Shown here: positions 45,381 to 55,696 of the stretch, piece after piece
Layout of the letters: each line of letters starts with the position of its first letter
How positions within the stretch are numbered: position 1 is the first letter of the stretch
Assembly (NCBI RefSeq): GCF_964204645.1
Contig: NC_134029.1
Coordinates: 14,436,850-14,500,849, forward strand
Direction: 5' to 3'
Length of the DNA stretch: 64,000 nucleotides
DNA from: Tubulanus polymorphus
Lineage: Eukaryota > Nemertea > Palaeonemertea > Tubulaniformes > Tubulanidae
Notes under the pieces: generated by a model
What the model was told of the DNA's origin: nothing
The model's input: the letters and a program-made list of their open reading frames with translations, nothing else
The model's database searches: none
Made by a program: the position numbers and the translations under genes

Positions 45381-46692
45381 TATTTTCATGGGATTTATTA
45401 TCATTAATAGTTTTAATTATTTCATGTTGAATATTATCAGTTTTTATATTTTCTGATGTATTGTAATCTTTTATTTTAGAATCATTATCCAATTTGATAT
45501 TATTAGTTTTAGTTTCAGTTGATTGAATATGTTTTTTAATTTTTTCACCTTCCATTAATTTTGGAGCAGTAATAATCTTTTTATTTATGTAATTTAATCC
45601 TAATGAATTATTCATTGTTGCAGTCTTAATTAAATTATTATAACCAATTATATTTCCCATTTTTAATAATAAATCATTTGAAATAATTAATAAATTAGGG
45701 CCTATACAATAATTTAATCTTACATGAGATTTATCTAAATAATTTTGATATCTTACCATATTTTCTGGAATCGATCTATTTTTTACCTTATGAATGGAAT
45801 CTTCAAATATTTTGTGTATCAAATGATGTATTTAAATTTCCAATTATTGGGGATCTTGTTTCAACCTGTGATCCTAGAATACATATCAAATAAGTTCTAA
45901 TTGATTGATTTATTCTTTGTATACCTGATTCAGTAAAACTTTCACTATTATCTAAAGTAAACTAAACCCAACCATTATTGTTTTCTTGTTTTAAATTATC
46001 GTAGAATTTTGGTAATTGATTGAAATTTAATGTTTCTAAATCCAAAGTTGCTATTTTACCATAACCTAATTTATTATTATAGATATTATAAAAACTATTA
46101 GATGGTATGGGAAGTTTACAATATCCTGCAATCTTTTTAGGGCTAGGAAGTGATCTTATTGTTCCAATTTTTGTTCTAAAATCAGAATGATTTATATCTA
46201 TATTAAATTCATTACAAATTTTATAAAACTTTTATAAATTAATATTACTATCTAATTCTTTAAAATATCTAGATCCTGGCAAAGGAGTGTCTAATTCATT
46301 TAATATCAATCTTATTTGAAAATAAGTATGAAATCTAAATAAACTTTGAATTAATTTATATTTAGAATTATTTAAATGATCATTCCAACTAATTCCACAT
46401 CCTGTTGTTGCACAATAAACAGCAAAATTTAATTGGTTCTGCCAATATTTCATATTGATTTTAATAACCATTGTTTTTCATCTTTCAATTTTTTTAGATT
46501 AATTAAATATACATGAAATATATTTTCCATCTTTGCATTTAAATTATTAGTTTCAGTAACATAAATATCTTAATTAAGTAACAAATTTAAAACTTCATTT
46601 CTATATAAAATATCTTAATTAAAATCTATTGCTGGAATATTATATTTAATTGATTTATTATATTGGAAAGCTTTTGGAAAACTACCTACCAT
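45373..46692 (-). pseudogene. ~440-residue core viral-like protein, copy B, 3' truncated
   Basis: Inverted copy of the gene at 41842. The start at 46692 follows TATAAATGG. The landmarks NQLNFAVYCATTGCGISWND, NEFNIDINH, GIQRINQSIRTYLICI and HVRLNYCIGPNLLIISNDLL are all present. Stops and frameshifts occur near 46610, 46450, 45960 and 45820. It ends NKSHENTK at 45373, right at the tail-to-tail junction, so the C-terminal membrane segment found in copy A is lost. Confidence 0.6.
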
Positions 46693-46708
46693 TTATAGAA
46701 TAAAAAAA

Positions 46709-48329
46709 TTAATAATTTACTAATTCTTTTAATAATTTATCCTGTTCTTCAACTGTTATATTACCATTTAAACTTATTATATAATCTAATGTATTTTTTA
46801 ATCTATTAATTTCTTTTATATTAGATTTTATTTTTTCTTTATAACTTTTTATATTTAATTTTGAACTTATGCCGTTAATACACTTGAACTTAAACCTAAA
46901 GCTCCAATTGAGATAGCTAAAGGTGTTAATGGTGAGAATAATGCTAGAAATATTATTACAGAACTTATTGTAACTGAACCACTAATAATAAAATAATATA
47001 TAATCTTAGATTTTAAATATTTTTTGACGCCTTATAAAACGTTACCATTATGAAACCTAAACAATGTTAACCATTCAGCGTCATTTTACAAACGACAGCC
47101 GTAAATCGATGTGCAAAACGTCACAGGTCTATGTGTACACAAATAAGCTATCTGGCAAAATATTATTGACATAGATGTAGAATGGCTTCCTGTGATTATA
47201 TAATGACCTATATTTGAACGTCGAAATGTTATATTGCATTGAATATCATTAGAAGACGTATTGTAATAGTAAAGGATGTATGATTATATCAGAAGCGGCA
47301 GGCATAAATAGAAATGATAAGTAAATCGGATTATTCGGTTAAATGGCGGATGTATACACGATTTGGAAGTCTGATATAAAAGTCAGACCCTGACGTGGGC
47401 ATGCCGGTGGAATGACGAAGCTATATACGATGTGTGTAGGGCCGGCGTGAATTTCATCAGCGGCTACAAGCGGTCAATATGAAAATGTGTAAACATATAA
47501 TTTCAATATTCAAACGTTTTAGAAAATATGTTTGATATTAGGAGTATGCAGGTTTCGTGAGATTAGCAATTTATAATAGCATAGCTATCATATACGGCTC
47601 CGCGTCCTCTGATGGCATGTGTATTAGGTGACAATTCAATTCAATTCTTTATTGATCCTTATTACATTGAAATTTCGGGATAAAATTCCCAAATTCAATA
47701 AATCAATAAAAATAATCAATACAACATACATGACACACGGGTAATTCATACAGAACAACATAAGCATGTTATTTTAAATGACAATGTCTACTTCAACCCA
47801 CCCAGACTCAAGACTCTAGGATATCGAGTGACACTGCCAAACCCGTGGCCCGGGCCCGGGGACCGGGCCGGCTGGCTAGGCCACACGATATGCTCGAAGT
47901 CATGATGAAGCAGACATCAGAAGAGCTCGTTCTTCAACGATGGAGGCAATGAAGTTGCAGACCAGCTTAGAGGCATAAGTAAATGAAGTCGGTCGCAAGT
48001 TCGCGATCAATTATTGAGAATTTTCAATAAAAAAATTTAAACCACTAGAGTCGAAGACCCGCTGTATCATCTACCCAATCGCCAAATCTCATCATTCCCC
48101 AAATTTCTTAAAACTTCGATTTCAAATTTGCAATTCCACATTAGCTTAGCCCAGAAATTATACATTTTTTTTCGCAGGCGTCAAATAATTTTCTAAAATT
48201 AATTTTCTTGTTTCTTTTTATCTTTACGTCATTTTCAAATTCTAATATATGTTTTTCCAAATATAATTTTATTTTAGTTTTATTTATATCATGAGGAATA
48301 ATATCAATATTATCAACTTTATCAACCAT
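46709..48329 (-). pseudogene. ~145-residue two-TM protein, copy B, interrupted
   Basis: Start ATG at 48329 after AATTTCTTTTCTAAATAA. The N-terminal part reads MVDKVDNIDIIPHDINKTKI to about 48211. The R3 repeat follows (48210-47023), then the remainder with the two hydrophobic segments and LDYIISLNG, ending at 46709. The inserted repeat breaks the gene between the charged N-terminus and the first membrane segment. A frameshift near 46870 also separates the second membrane segment. Confidence 0.6.
47023..48210 (-). mobile_element. ~1.19-kb interspersed repeat R3, full copy in arm B
   Basis: Reverse-complement counterpart of 43043-44170. Forward it begins TTTGACGCCTTATAAAAC and ends GCAGGCGTCAAATAATTTTC, then taaaattaattttcttg. 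It lies in a different viral gene from the arm A copy, so the two are separate insertions. Confidence 0.8.
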
Positions 48330-48348
48330 TTATTTAGAAAAGAAATTA

Positions 48349-48770
48349 CTAATTAGTAAATTTATAAGCAACAAATAATACAATAACTGTTCCACCTAAT
48401 TCCAAATTATTTCATATTTCTTCTGTTCACTACTTGGTGTATAATAATCTGATAATTTAGGTTTAAATAGATGTAATTTTTCACGATTTGTAACTGCGTT
48501 ATATAAACTCATAGCTTCATCGACTGATTGAAAATCTCTATGTGTAATTTTCTGATTATATAATTCTTTATTGATATAATCCATATAGTTTTGCCTCATT
48601 TCTCAATATTCTTCTGCTGCTTTATTATATTTCTCTAATGCTAAGTTATGTGTTCTTTGTTCTACTAATGAACTATTTTTATCAATATGCTTAAATAAAT
48701 AACCACCACCAGTAAATGCTAAAGCGTTAACAATTGTCGATCCTATAATAGTTATAATTGCAGATGCCAT
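48349..48770 (-). pseudogene. 140-residue two-TM virion-type protein, copy B
   Basis: Inverted copy of 40949-41371. Starts at GCTAAATAAATGGC. The N-terminal hydrophobic segment is conserved. A TGA falls in the middle helix near 48602, where copy A has AGA. A one-base change near 48400 shifts the frame before the C-terminal membrane segment. Confidence 0.65.
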
Positions 48771-48794
48771 TTATTTAGCAAAAAAATTACGCAT

Positions 48795-49016
48795 TTATAT
48801 AGGAGGAATATATTTTTGTTTTTCCAAATAATCAATTGTTAAATTAGATAAAGTAACTGCTAATGTTAATTTTAAAATATCATTGATATCAAATCTATCA
48901 ACATTAACACTTCCCATTTTAAATACTTTTTTTAATACCATTGAATAACCAACAGTTCCAACTGATAGTAATGCTCCATTATATAAACCAGTTATTATCC
49001 ACTTATTATCACTGAT
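48795..49016 (-). pseudogene. 73-residue membrane protein, copy B, start codon lost
   Basis: Inverted copy of 40703-40924. The would-be start reads ATC instead of ATG (forward 'gat' at 49014-49016). The remaining frame keeps both hydrophobic segments and the PPI end. Confidence 0.55.
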
Positions 49017-49354
49017 TTATTTCTCAAAAAATCACCTTCAAAATATTTAGTTATCTTATTTATGATTATTTCAACATTTCTTTCATTACTACTTTTATGA
49101 TTATCATATATTTCAGTTAATATGTTTTTAATATCATCGATAATTCCATCTTCATTTACTTCATAATATTCTAAGGGTGTTTTAATTTAACCAATTACTT
49201 TTTCTATATTATAATTTTCTTTATTAATCATTGATGCATTGTTAAATGATTTACTTTTTATATCAGTAATTACATCATTTAGTTTAATCCTCATTTCTTT
49301 ACCATGTTTAAAACCAAACATAAAACATATACTCGGTCCAACAGTTATATTCAT
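48995..49354 (-). pseudogene. Small ~110-residue viral-like gene, copy B
   Basis: Start ATG at 49354 after AATTTTCTTTATATATAAATG. Reads MNITVGPSICFMFGFKHGKE, then RIKLNDVITDIKSKSFNNAS. One TAA near 49190 interrupts it. It keeps the EVNEDGIIDDIKNILTEIY segment deleted from copy A. The original stop is lost with the ATG of the next gene. Confidence 0.5.
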
Positions 49355-50129
49355 TTATATATAAAGAAAATTCCTCTTTACATCTTATAACTAATTCATA
49401 AATTACAGGAAAGTTATTCAAATCAATTAAATATCCATTATGATTTATAATTTCTAATCGAAAATTATTAAATTGAGGAATGCAAGGTTTATATTCGCAC
49501 TCGGCTAAATTATAGTTTATTTGAGTTCCAAATTCTTTAACATTCTTCAATGGTAAAATATTCAATAAACCAGAATTACAAATTGTATCTTTAGTTGCTT
49601 CAAATGTTTTTGTAGGATCAATTAAATTGCAATAAATATAAAAGTGTGTAAAAGGTATTAAGTTTGGTGTAGCATCAGCATTACGTATCCTTACATCTGG
49701 GTTAATTCCTAAAATTTTAACGAAAGGTTTTTTAACTAGAAATTGATGTTGATCTTCATTTCCTAATTTCATTCTTACTTTATCAGAGCTATCACTTTTT
49801 ATAAGTCTTAATCCAAATCCAGCAGATGCGCCCATTTTTGAGCGTGCTTTTTTATTAATTTCTTGAGCTAATGTTTCTAAATTATATAATCCAGGTTTAA
49901 GATAAAGATGAAACCATCTATTTTTATTTCTGTCATGAATTAAAAAGACTCTATGTTCAATAGATTTATTCGATATATTATGAAATGAGTTACATAAACT
50001 AATATTTACTAATTTTAAATCTACACAATTTTTAAATTCTCTATCTAATTGTACTAATAAATTATGTGATTTATAATTTGTAAGTCTTCTTGAATCAACA
50101 AATATTCTTTATTCTTTTAATTCTACCAT
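49308..50129 (-). pseudogene. Possible jelly-roll capsid protein, copy B
   Basis: Inverted copy of 39603-40362. Starts at AAAATAAATGG. There is one TAA at about codon 7 (forward near 50110) where copy A has TAC; otherwise the frame is open to 49308. It lacks the natural stop of copy A and so reads 18 residues into the next gene. It keeps PGLYNLETLAQEINKKA, GINPDVR, LIPFTHFYIYCNLIDPTK and the YELVIRC end. Confidence 0.5.
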
Positions 50130-50143
50130 TTATTTTACACATT

Positions 50144-50497
50144 TTATTCGAAATCTATTTCATGGTGCCCTTTTTCGTTCTTACCCTTATATATGAAATA
50201 GTAATCACCAGAACATAATTCTTCTAAATCTTCACTCGATAATCTATGAAATCTATCAGGTAAATATGTTCTGAATTTATATTTATTTCCTTTTAATCCT
50301 TCATATTCTAAGTGGATAACTAATTTATCTTCATATTTGTTAGAAACTGTATCAATATTTGTAATTAAATATTTCTTATGAATTGTTAATTCTGTTAAAT
50401 TCTTAAATTTATAATCTACTGATTTAGCATTTGTGATATCTTTTATTCTATCTAGAAATGATTTGTTGTTCTCAATGTGTGCTTGTTTACTCTCCAT
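50144..50497 (-). CDS. 117-residue possible ssDNA-binding protein, copy B
   Basis: Intact inverted copy of 39235-39588, 87% identical (102 of 117 residues). Starts at ATGTTATTAAAATGG. Conserved blocks are YLITNIDTV, HLEYEGLKGN, YKFRTYLPDRFHRLSSED and GKNEKGHHEIDFE. Upstream, where the polymerase should lie, the sequence instead changes to two small hairpins and unrelated DNA. Confidence 0.6.
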   Translation of the reverse strand: MESKQAHIENNKSFLDRIKDITNAKSVDYKFKNLTELTIHKKYLITNIDTVSNKYEDKLVIHLEYEGLKGNKYKFRTYLPDRFHRLSSEDLEELCSGDYYFIYKGKNEKGHHEIDFE

Positions 50498-50513
50498 TTT
50501 AATAACATATTTA

Positions 50514-50593
50514 GGGTTTTCTGTTTCTGCACAGAAAACCCTATTGAAATTCGCGTGATTATTAGGGTTTTCTGACTTTCGTCGAAAACCCTT
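50514..50593. repeat. Two tandem hairpins at the edge of arm B
   Basis: AGGGTTTTCTG...CAGAAAACCCT (50514-50543, 11-bp stem, 8-nt loop) and AGGGTTTTC...GAAAACCCT (50565-50593, 9-bp stem, 11-nt loop) share stems but not loops. They begin exactly where similarity of arm B to arm A ends. Confidence 0.7.
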
Positions 50594-50649
50594 TTGTAAT
50601 TCTGTTGATTGTTATTATTATTATTTACATATTTTCCACTTTTTTTCGC

Positions 50650-51887
50650 ACATAAAATTCATCTTCTATCAGATTCGACAACTAACTGCTTCTAATTGAA
50701 ATGTAGAATTCTGATAGTAAAATAACACGCATTCGCTCCGCGTAGATTATACCTATGCACTCTCCGTCCTATTTTAAACTTAAAATTACTTACTGAAAGA
50801 TAACACCGGATGATAGTAGCAATCGCGACTCGCCCTGTGCGGTACTCCCACTAACGATAAAAACAGCGTCCTGTCTTGTGGCATGGTGGATAAGGTGTTT
50901 GACTCCCAGCTGAGAGGTCGAGGGTTCGAATCCTAGTGAAACCATGCATTATCACAGTACAGCGCCGGCACGCAATAATTGTTTTATCAATGAAACAACA
51001 TGGTGGATGGTTGAAATCATTTTCGGCTTAAATTTATCGCGAGTTTTAGGACTTTAGTGAATTTCACGAAACCATGATTTCTAAAATGAGTCAATTAATT
51101 AATTCTATTCGTTAATCAATTTACGTTGGCTACATTTCCTGAAGATTTCGGGGTCAAATCAACGTGATATGGACAGAAATTGTAGGAATTTTCACACGGA
51201 ATTTTACTTCCGCGTTGACGACTCGGATCGATGACAACGACAGCGGAGTTTATGTATTTTAAGGTGAGAATCCGTTAACCAGGGAATGTATTAAATGATT
51301 TCTTTAATAATATGAGTATGGTAGCAAATAGTTAGTTACCTAATCGTTGGTGGTAAGCTTTTTATAATCGGATGGGCTTATACCAACGTTAGGGATGACA
51401 AGGACCCATTCACGGTTGAAAAAAGTAACACTTAAAAAATATACTTTCTATTCACTTCAGTCCACAATTAATGGCTTTATTCACAAACTAACACAGGTAC
51501 CTTTCGAAATAATCCAATTTTATGTATGTTTCGAGTGATTAATCAACATTATTTTGAGAAATTAATTAATTTCTCCACAAATTTCGCCATTGGCCGCCAT
51601 TTCTCTGTATTGCACATGTGGCATGATAAGTCAAGGGGACCTGCAAGGATTTATATAAAACTTCCAAGACGAAACGACAATTTTTATTTTTGATGGTTTT
51701 CCAACTTTTATTTCAAATCTTCGTGTTTTCCATAACAAATAATGAAATAATAAATTTCTGGTAAAAGAAAAATGTGAATAAGTGTTGATTTCTTAATTTT
51801 TTTTTAATTTCGTCGTTTCGCTTTGTTAGTTTGTGCTGTTGTCCTGGCCTCAGTCCACAGGTGCCAGCACCTCCAGTAATTTTCAAA
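50650..51887. other. Non-coding stretch with a tRNA-like patch
   Basis: Base composition becomes ordinary after 50.65 kb. Apart from the tRNA-like patch at 50872-50943, nothing is recognised. Confidence 0.35.
50872..50943 (+). repeat. tRNA-like sequence, probable SINE head or tRNA pseudogene
   Basis: An A-box-like tgtggcatggtggataagg (from 50877) and a perfect B box, gggttcgaatcc (50922-50933), are spaced as in a tRNA, and an ACCA-like end follows. The anticodon stem and the outer pairs of the T stem do not fold well. A pol III-type SINE head or decayed tRNA fits better than a working tRNA. Confidence 0.5.
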
Positions 51888-51959
51888 ATGGCAGCTGTTG
51901 ACTGGACGGAAATTTACTCTCACTTTACGGCCGATTTGCACATGGATTAAGATCGTCAG

Positions 51960-52877
51960 GTGAGGTGTTATAGGTATCAGACAAACTACGAATCCGTTGT
52001 GCGTCGATTACAACAAAAATTAGACAGATATCTTAAGAGACAATGAAATGCCAGGCAAATTACTCGTCAGTCAAATTGGCTGACGAAGATTTCATACAAA
52101 AATGACCTTCCCATTCCTGACTGTGGTTTGTGAAAATATCCGATCGTGAAACTAAACCACAGACAGGTTACTGACTAGGTAGCAAATGAGTAGGCCTACT
52201 CGGTGAAGCAATGATCATTGTTGCCTACTTACTTAATGCCTAGCTTTTTTGGGGGATGCGCCTAGAATAGATTTAGGCCCTGGGTAGAGCCAGTCAGTGG
52301 AATGCCTTAATAGCAGGGCCTGGTTTACACTGAATGTGCATGACAATTTATTTTGATTACTTTCTTTCCAGCTATTATTCGTGGAATGAACTGGGCACTA
52401 CGGTCTTCAATTCCTTTGCGGATTCTTGCAGGAATATTAAACCACAGTGCGCAAATGTATGTTTCAAATTAGGCTTTTTCGACATTGACAGCCAAAGACG
52501 TAACTTAACACGCTAACTTAAGCGCAACTGTCTCAGATGCTGTAAGTACTTGACGTTTTGCGTAATTTTTTTGTAATGCAATATTTGGATTAGTAATCAG
52601 TCGTGCTAACGTACATGCATAATTGGATTCATTGTAATTATGGGATGATAATTCATGGGCGTCACGAGTCCTGCGACATACCCTTGATATGAAGCTTTTT
52701 TAATGTTAATCATTGACTTGTTTTGGAGTAAACTGAATAGCCCTTAAAATACCAATGCCACGTGGCTTGGTGTCTATGCTCTACGAGACTGTAGTAATAG
52801 ATTTTCACAACAAACTCATGATTTCAAATAGTCTCCTAAGATATCTATATATTATTTCGCTCCTTACCTAAGTAATT
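51960..52877. other. Non-coding stretch, nothing certain
   Basis: Short open frames only, such as 52334-52516, without domains. Confidence 0.3.
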
Positions 52878-53060
52878 CCAGGGAAGTGTGATGAGATGGA
52901 ATACGGACGCTGTTGATGTTGACTGGTGTTCAGCTGGTAACACACACTCGATAAGCGTAGCTTACTGCTGTTGCGGTAACCTTTGATGTACGGGCTGAAT
53001 TGAATAGCCTACATCCGGCAATTAAAAGCGTCCGTATTCCATCTCATCACACTTCCCTGG
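52878..53060. repeat. Perfect 34-bp inverted repeat, 115-bp spacer
   Basis: Arms 52878-52911 and 53027-53060 are exact reverse complements (core gtgtgatgagatggaatacg), and similarity extends a few bases outward. It is a compact 183-bp foldback with no coding content: a MITE or long hairpin RNA source. Confidence 0.85.
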
Positions 53061-54174
53061 TAATTCTTACATTTGATTGCTTAATTACAGATGGAAAGAG
53101 GTCAGATGGCATGAAAATCGACTGTGGCTGACTAATTGGCGCGAGTAACCAAAATGCTTCAATCATCAGGGGTAGACAAATTAGCCGAAGATGAATGAAA
53201 ACTTCACCTTGATGATCATCAGTTGATTTTGCTATAATTATTTGCCTGGATATATCCTTCATTTCAAAATCTGTCTCCAGTAGAATTTCTTTCAATAAAA
53301 TATTTTGAAGATTGAATTTGAATTGATCTTAAAACCAGAGAAAGCATTCAGAAATTTAGAAAATCCTTGACTCATAATCAAATTCTGGGAAGTCAGTTAA
53401 GGTCTTTTTGGTCGAATCAAGCCGAGGGCTCAGGTGACTAAAACTCAATTCCTCACTGTCTTATAATGCCGAGTACGACGGAGTTTACACACTGAAACAC
53501 GTTGGGCTGTGTAATTGTAATTTGGATAAGTCCACAATATAATGACCGCCCTACCCCGCTGCATCTGAAACGTCAACAAGTTAGACTGTATTGCTTCGAT
53601 GACAAACTGACTTCTACGCAAGATGACCATCCAATTCAAATGTAAATTAAAAAAGAAAACAACAAAACTAGTTGTGTTGATCAACAAAAATAAATCAATA
53701 GTTTATTACAATACTTCAATTTCAAAATAAGGATAGGAAAAAAAGTGAACAATAAGTGTGTTTGCCAAGCGTCTTTAAATATTTCCCAAGAATATGTCTT
53801 TGTCTGGCCACCACCTGCCTCGACGTCAGACTTTTTCGAGATTTTCGCTAAAAATACGAAACAAGACAAAATTGATGGATGGGAATCATACATGCTACAT
53901 TCACTTTTACTGGGAACATTGGAATGAGCTAAAGCAATTTTCTAGGAGGAAAAATTGAGTCAAATGATATTTCAAAATCTGCATGGGAAAAGTTTTACTG
54001 AATTGTATGGCTAATGGCAAATACATGTTTATATTGATAAGGTAAATATCTGTATAAAAGGTTGTATAGCAACTTGAATTGAAGGATTAATGCAATAGGT
54101 CTCTTATTCTAAAAGACGAGTGAGCCATACTTACTAGATTGGTCATGTGAATCAACATCAAATTTAGAACTATC
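53061..54174. other. Non-coding stretch, nothing recognised
   Basis: Open frames at 53047-53927 on both strands have no recognisable motif. Confidence 0.3.
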
Positions 54175-54775
54175 ATCCATTTTTAGTTTTCAATCAAAGA
54201 CCAACCTATGAAATAAAGTACATATTTTTCTGATAACAACCTGGAATAAATTAAAATAAATCTGAGGAATTCACCAAATTTCTGTATCGAACCCCTAATA
54301 GGGCCTATATAACCTATAGATTGATACTTACATACGACAAATCGACGAAGAAACTTCATTTGACAGTATACAAACTCGCGGACAAACTCCCAAAATGAAT
54401 CATGTCCTATTCACCTAGAATCAAACAAAATACAACTAAAAAATTCACAATACAGATTTCGGTTTCGAATCCTTCAAATAGCTGTTTACTTACATGAAAC
54501 GAATTATCAAACTACTTCTGCCGACAGCATACCAACTCGCTGACAAACCCCCAAAATGAAACGTGTCATGATAAACATCTGGAATTAAACGTAATAAAGC
54601 TACAAAATTTACAAAATGTCGGTTTCGAATCCCTCAAATAGCCTTACACTTACAAATGATGGATTATCAAACAACTATGAACTCCCACAACGCCACATGT
54701 CTTTGATAATCTACAGTGAAAACCTGGAATTAAATGTAATAAATCTTAAAATTCCGATTTGAACCCAACGTAGGC
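54175..54775. repeat. Diverged tandem repeat, ~170-bp unit
   Basis: Three to four units share 'aacctggaattaaa', 'gtttcgaatccctcaaata', 'cttacatgaaacgaattatc' and 'tgacaaacccccaaaatgaa' in the same order. Confidence 0.6.
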
Positions 54776-55534
54776 CCTCTCTCTACTTGTAGGCCTAAGA
54801 TCTTGAAATAGGATAAATAATGTTATGATGAAAGAGGCATAATGGTTCGGAAAAAATTGAATTCAATATGGCTCTTGGCCCGGCAAAGTTTGCTTTTGAA
54901 ATATCCTTTTGATTAGGCATAGTTACACATTTTAAAAGCAAATTTCATTTTGCATCAAACTAAAAGCGGCTTTGTTGAGGAAAAGATTCGTTTGAAAATT
55001 TATAGCCTAGAACCAATTTCTTCGTCAAAGCGTGATGCACAATTTTGACTGGGTCTTATTTCCACGTGGTAGTGGACAGAAAATTGAATAGGCCTAAATA
55101 ATAGAATAATCTTTCTTAGGTTTCATGATAAAGATGCAGCATTAACATAGATTAATGCTTATCTTTTACAATTAGGCTTATGTTTCAAAGGAAAACGCCC
55201 ACAGTTGGTCGAACAGGGGTTAGGCATTGATGGTAGAGGGGCTGTGTGTGTGCTGAAACAGAGATAAAAATGTACGGGAACGAGTTTGTCGAGTGAAGCT
55301 TATTATTCCATCAGGGATAGTGTACTATAGTCATCTTATAGGTAAGATTCAAGAATAGGGGACTAGGTTGTTAACACAATTTATATCAACCCGCCATCTA
55401 AATAATTACCTCCACTGTAATTTGCAACAGCCGACGTTTTTTGGTCAAAGTAATAGACTACTTAGAAACCACAACAACCCAAACTAATCCGTCAATATAA
55501 TGCAAAAGGTAGAAAGTTTCTTTTGGTTTAGGTT
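54776..55534. other. Non-coding stretch, nothing recognised
   Basis: No coding or repeat signal that I can support. Confidence 0.3.
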
Positions 55535-55696
55535 TAGGTTTACGTTTATTTATTTCGCTCTAACCAAACATTGGTACATAGAGGTTACAAGAATTTGTAC
55601 AATAAAATTTATAATTTACAAAACTTAAAAACAAGAAAACAGAGATACACATAGAATAGAATAATAATAGAGATAACAGATATGTATACATGAATT

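Noticed and set aside
36175-50600. The inverted arms as one intact hairpin-ended viral genome
   Set aside because: The arms differ by roughly a tenth or more of residues, have different stops and different insertions, and arm B lacks the polymerase and the last gene.
36175-50600. Packaging ATPase, retroviral-type integrase, adenovirus-type protease, canonical major capsid protein
   Set aside because: Searched by eye for Walker A (GxxGxGKS/T), DDE and related motifs in the AT-rich arms; none found, so a standard Polinton call is not supported.
50872-50943. Functional tRNA gene
   Set aside because: The B box is good, but anticodon and T stems do not pair well; kept only as a tRNA-like repeat.
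51888-51959. Possible first exon: ATG in good context and a gtgagg donor
   Set aside because: An in-frame TAA comes after 20 codons, before the donor, and no following exon could be linked.
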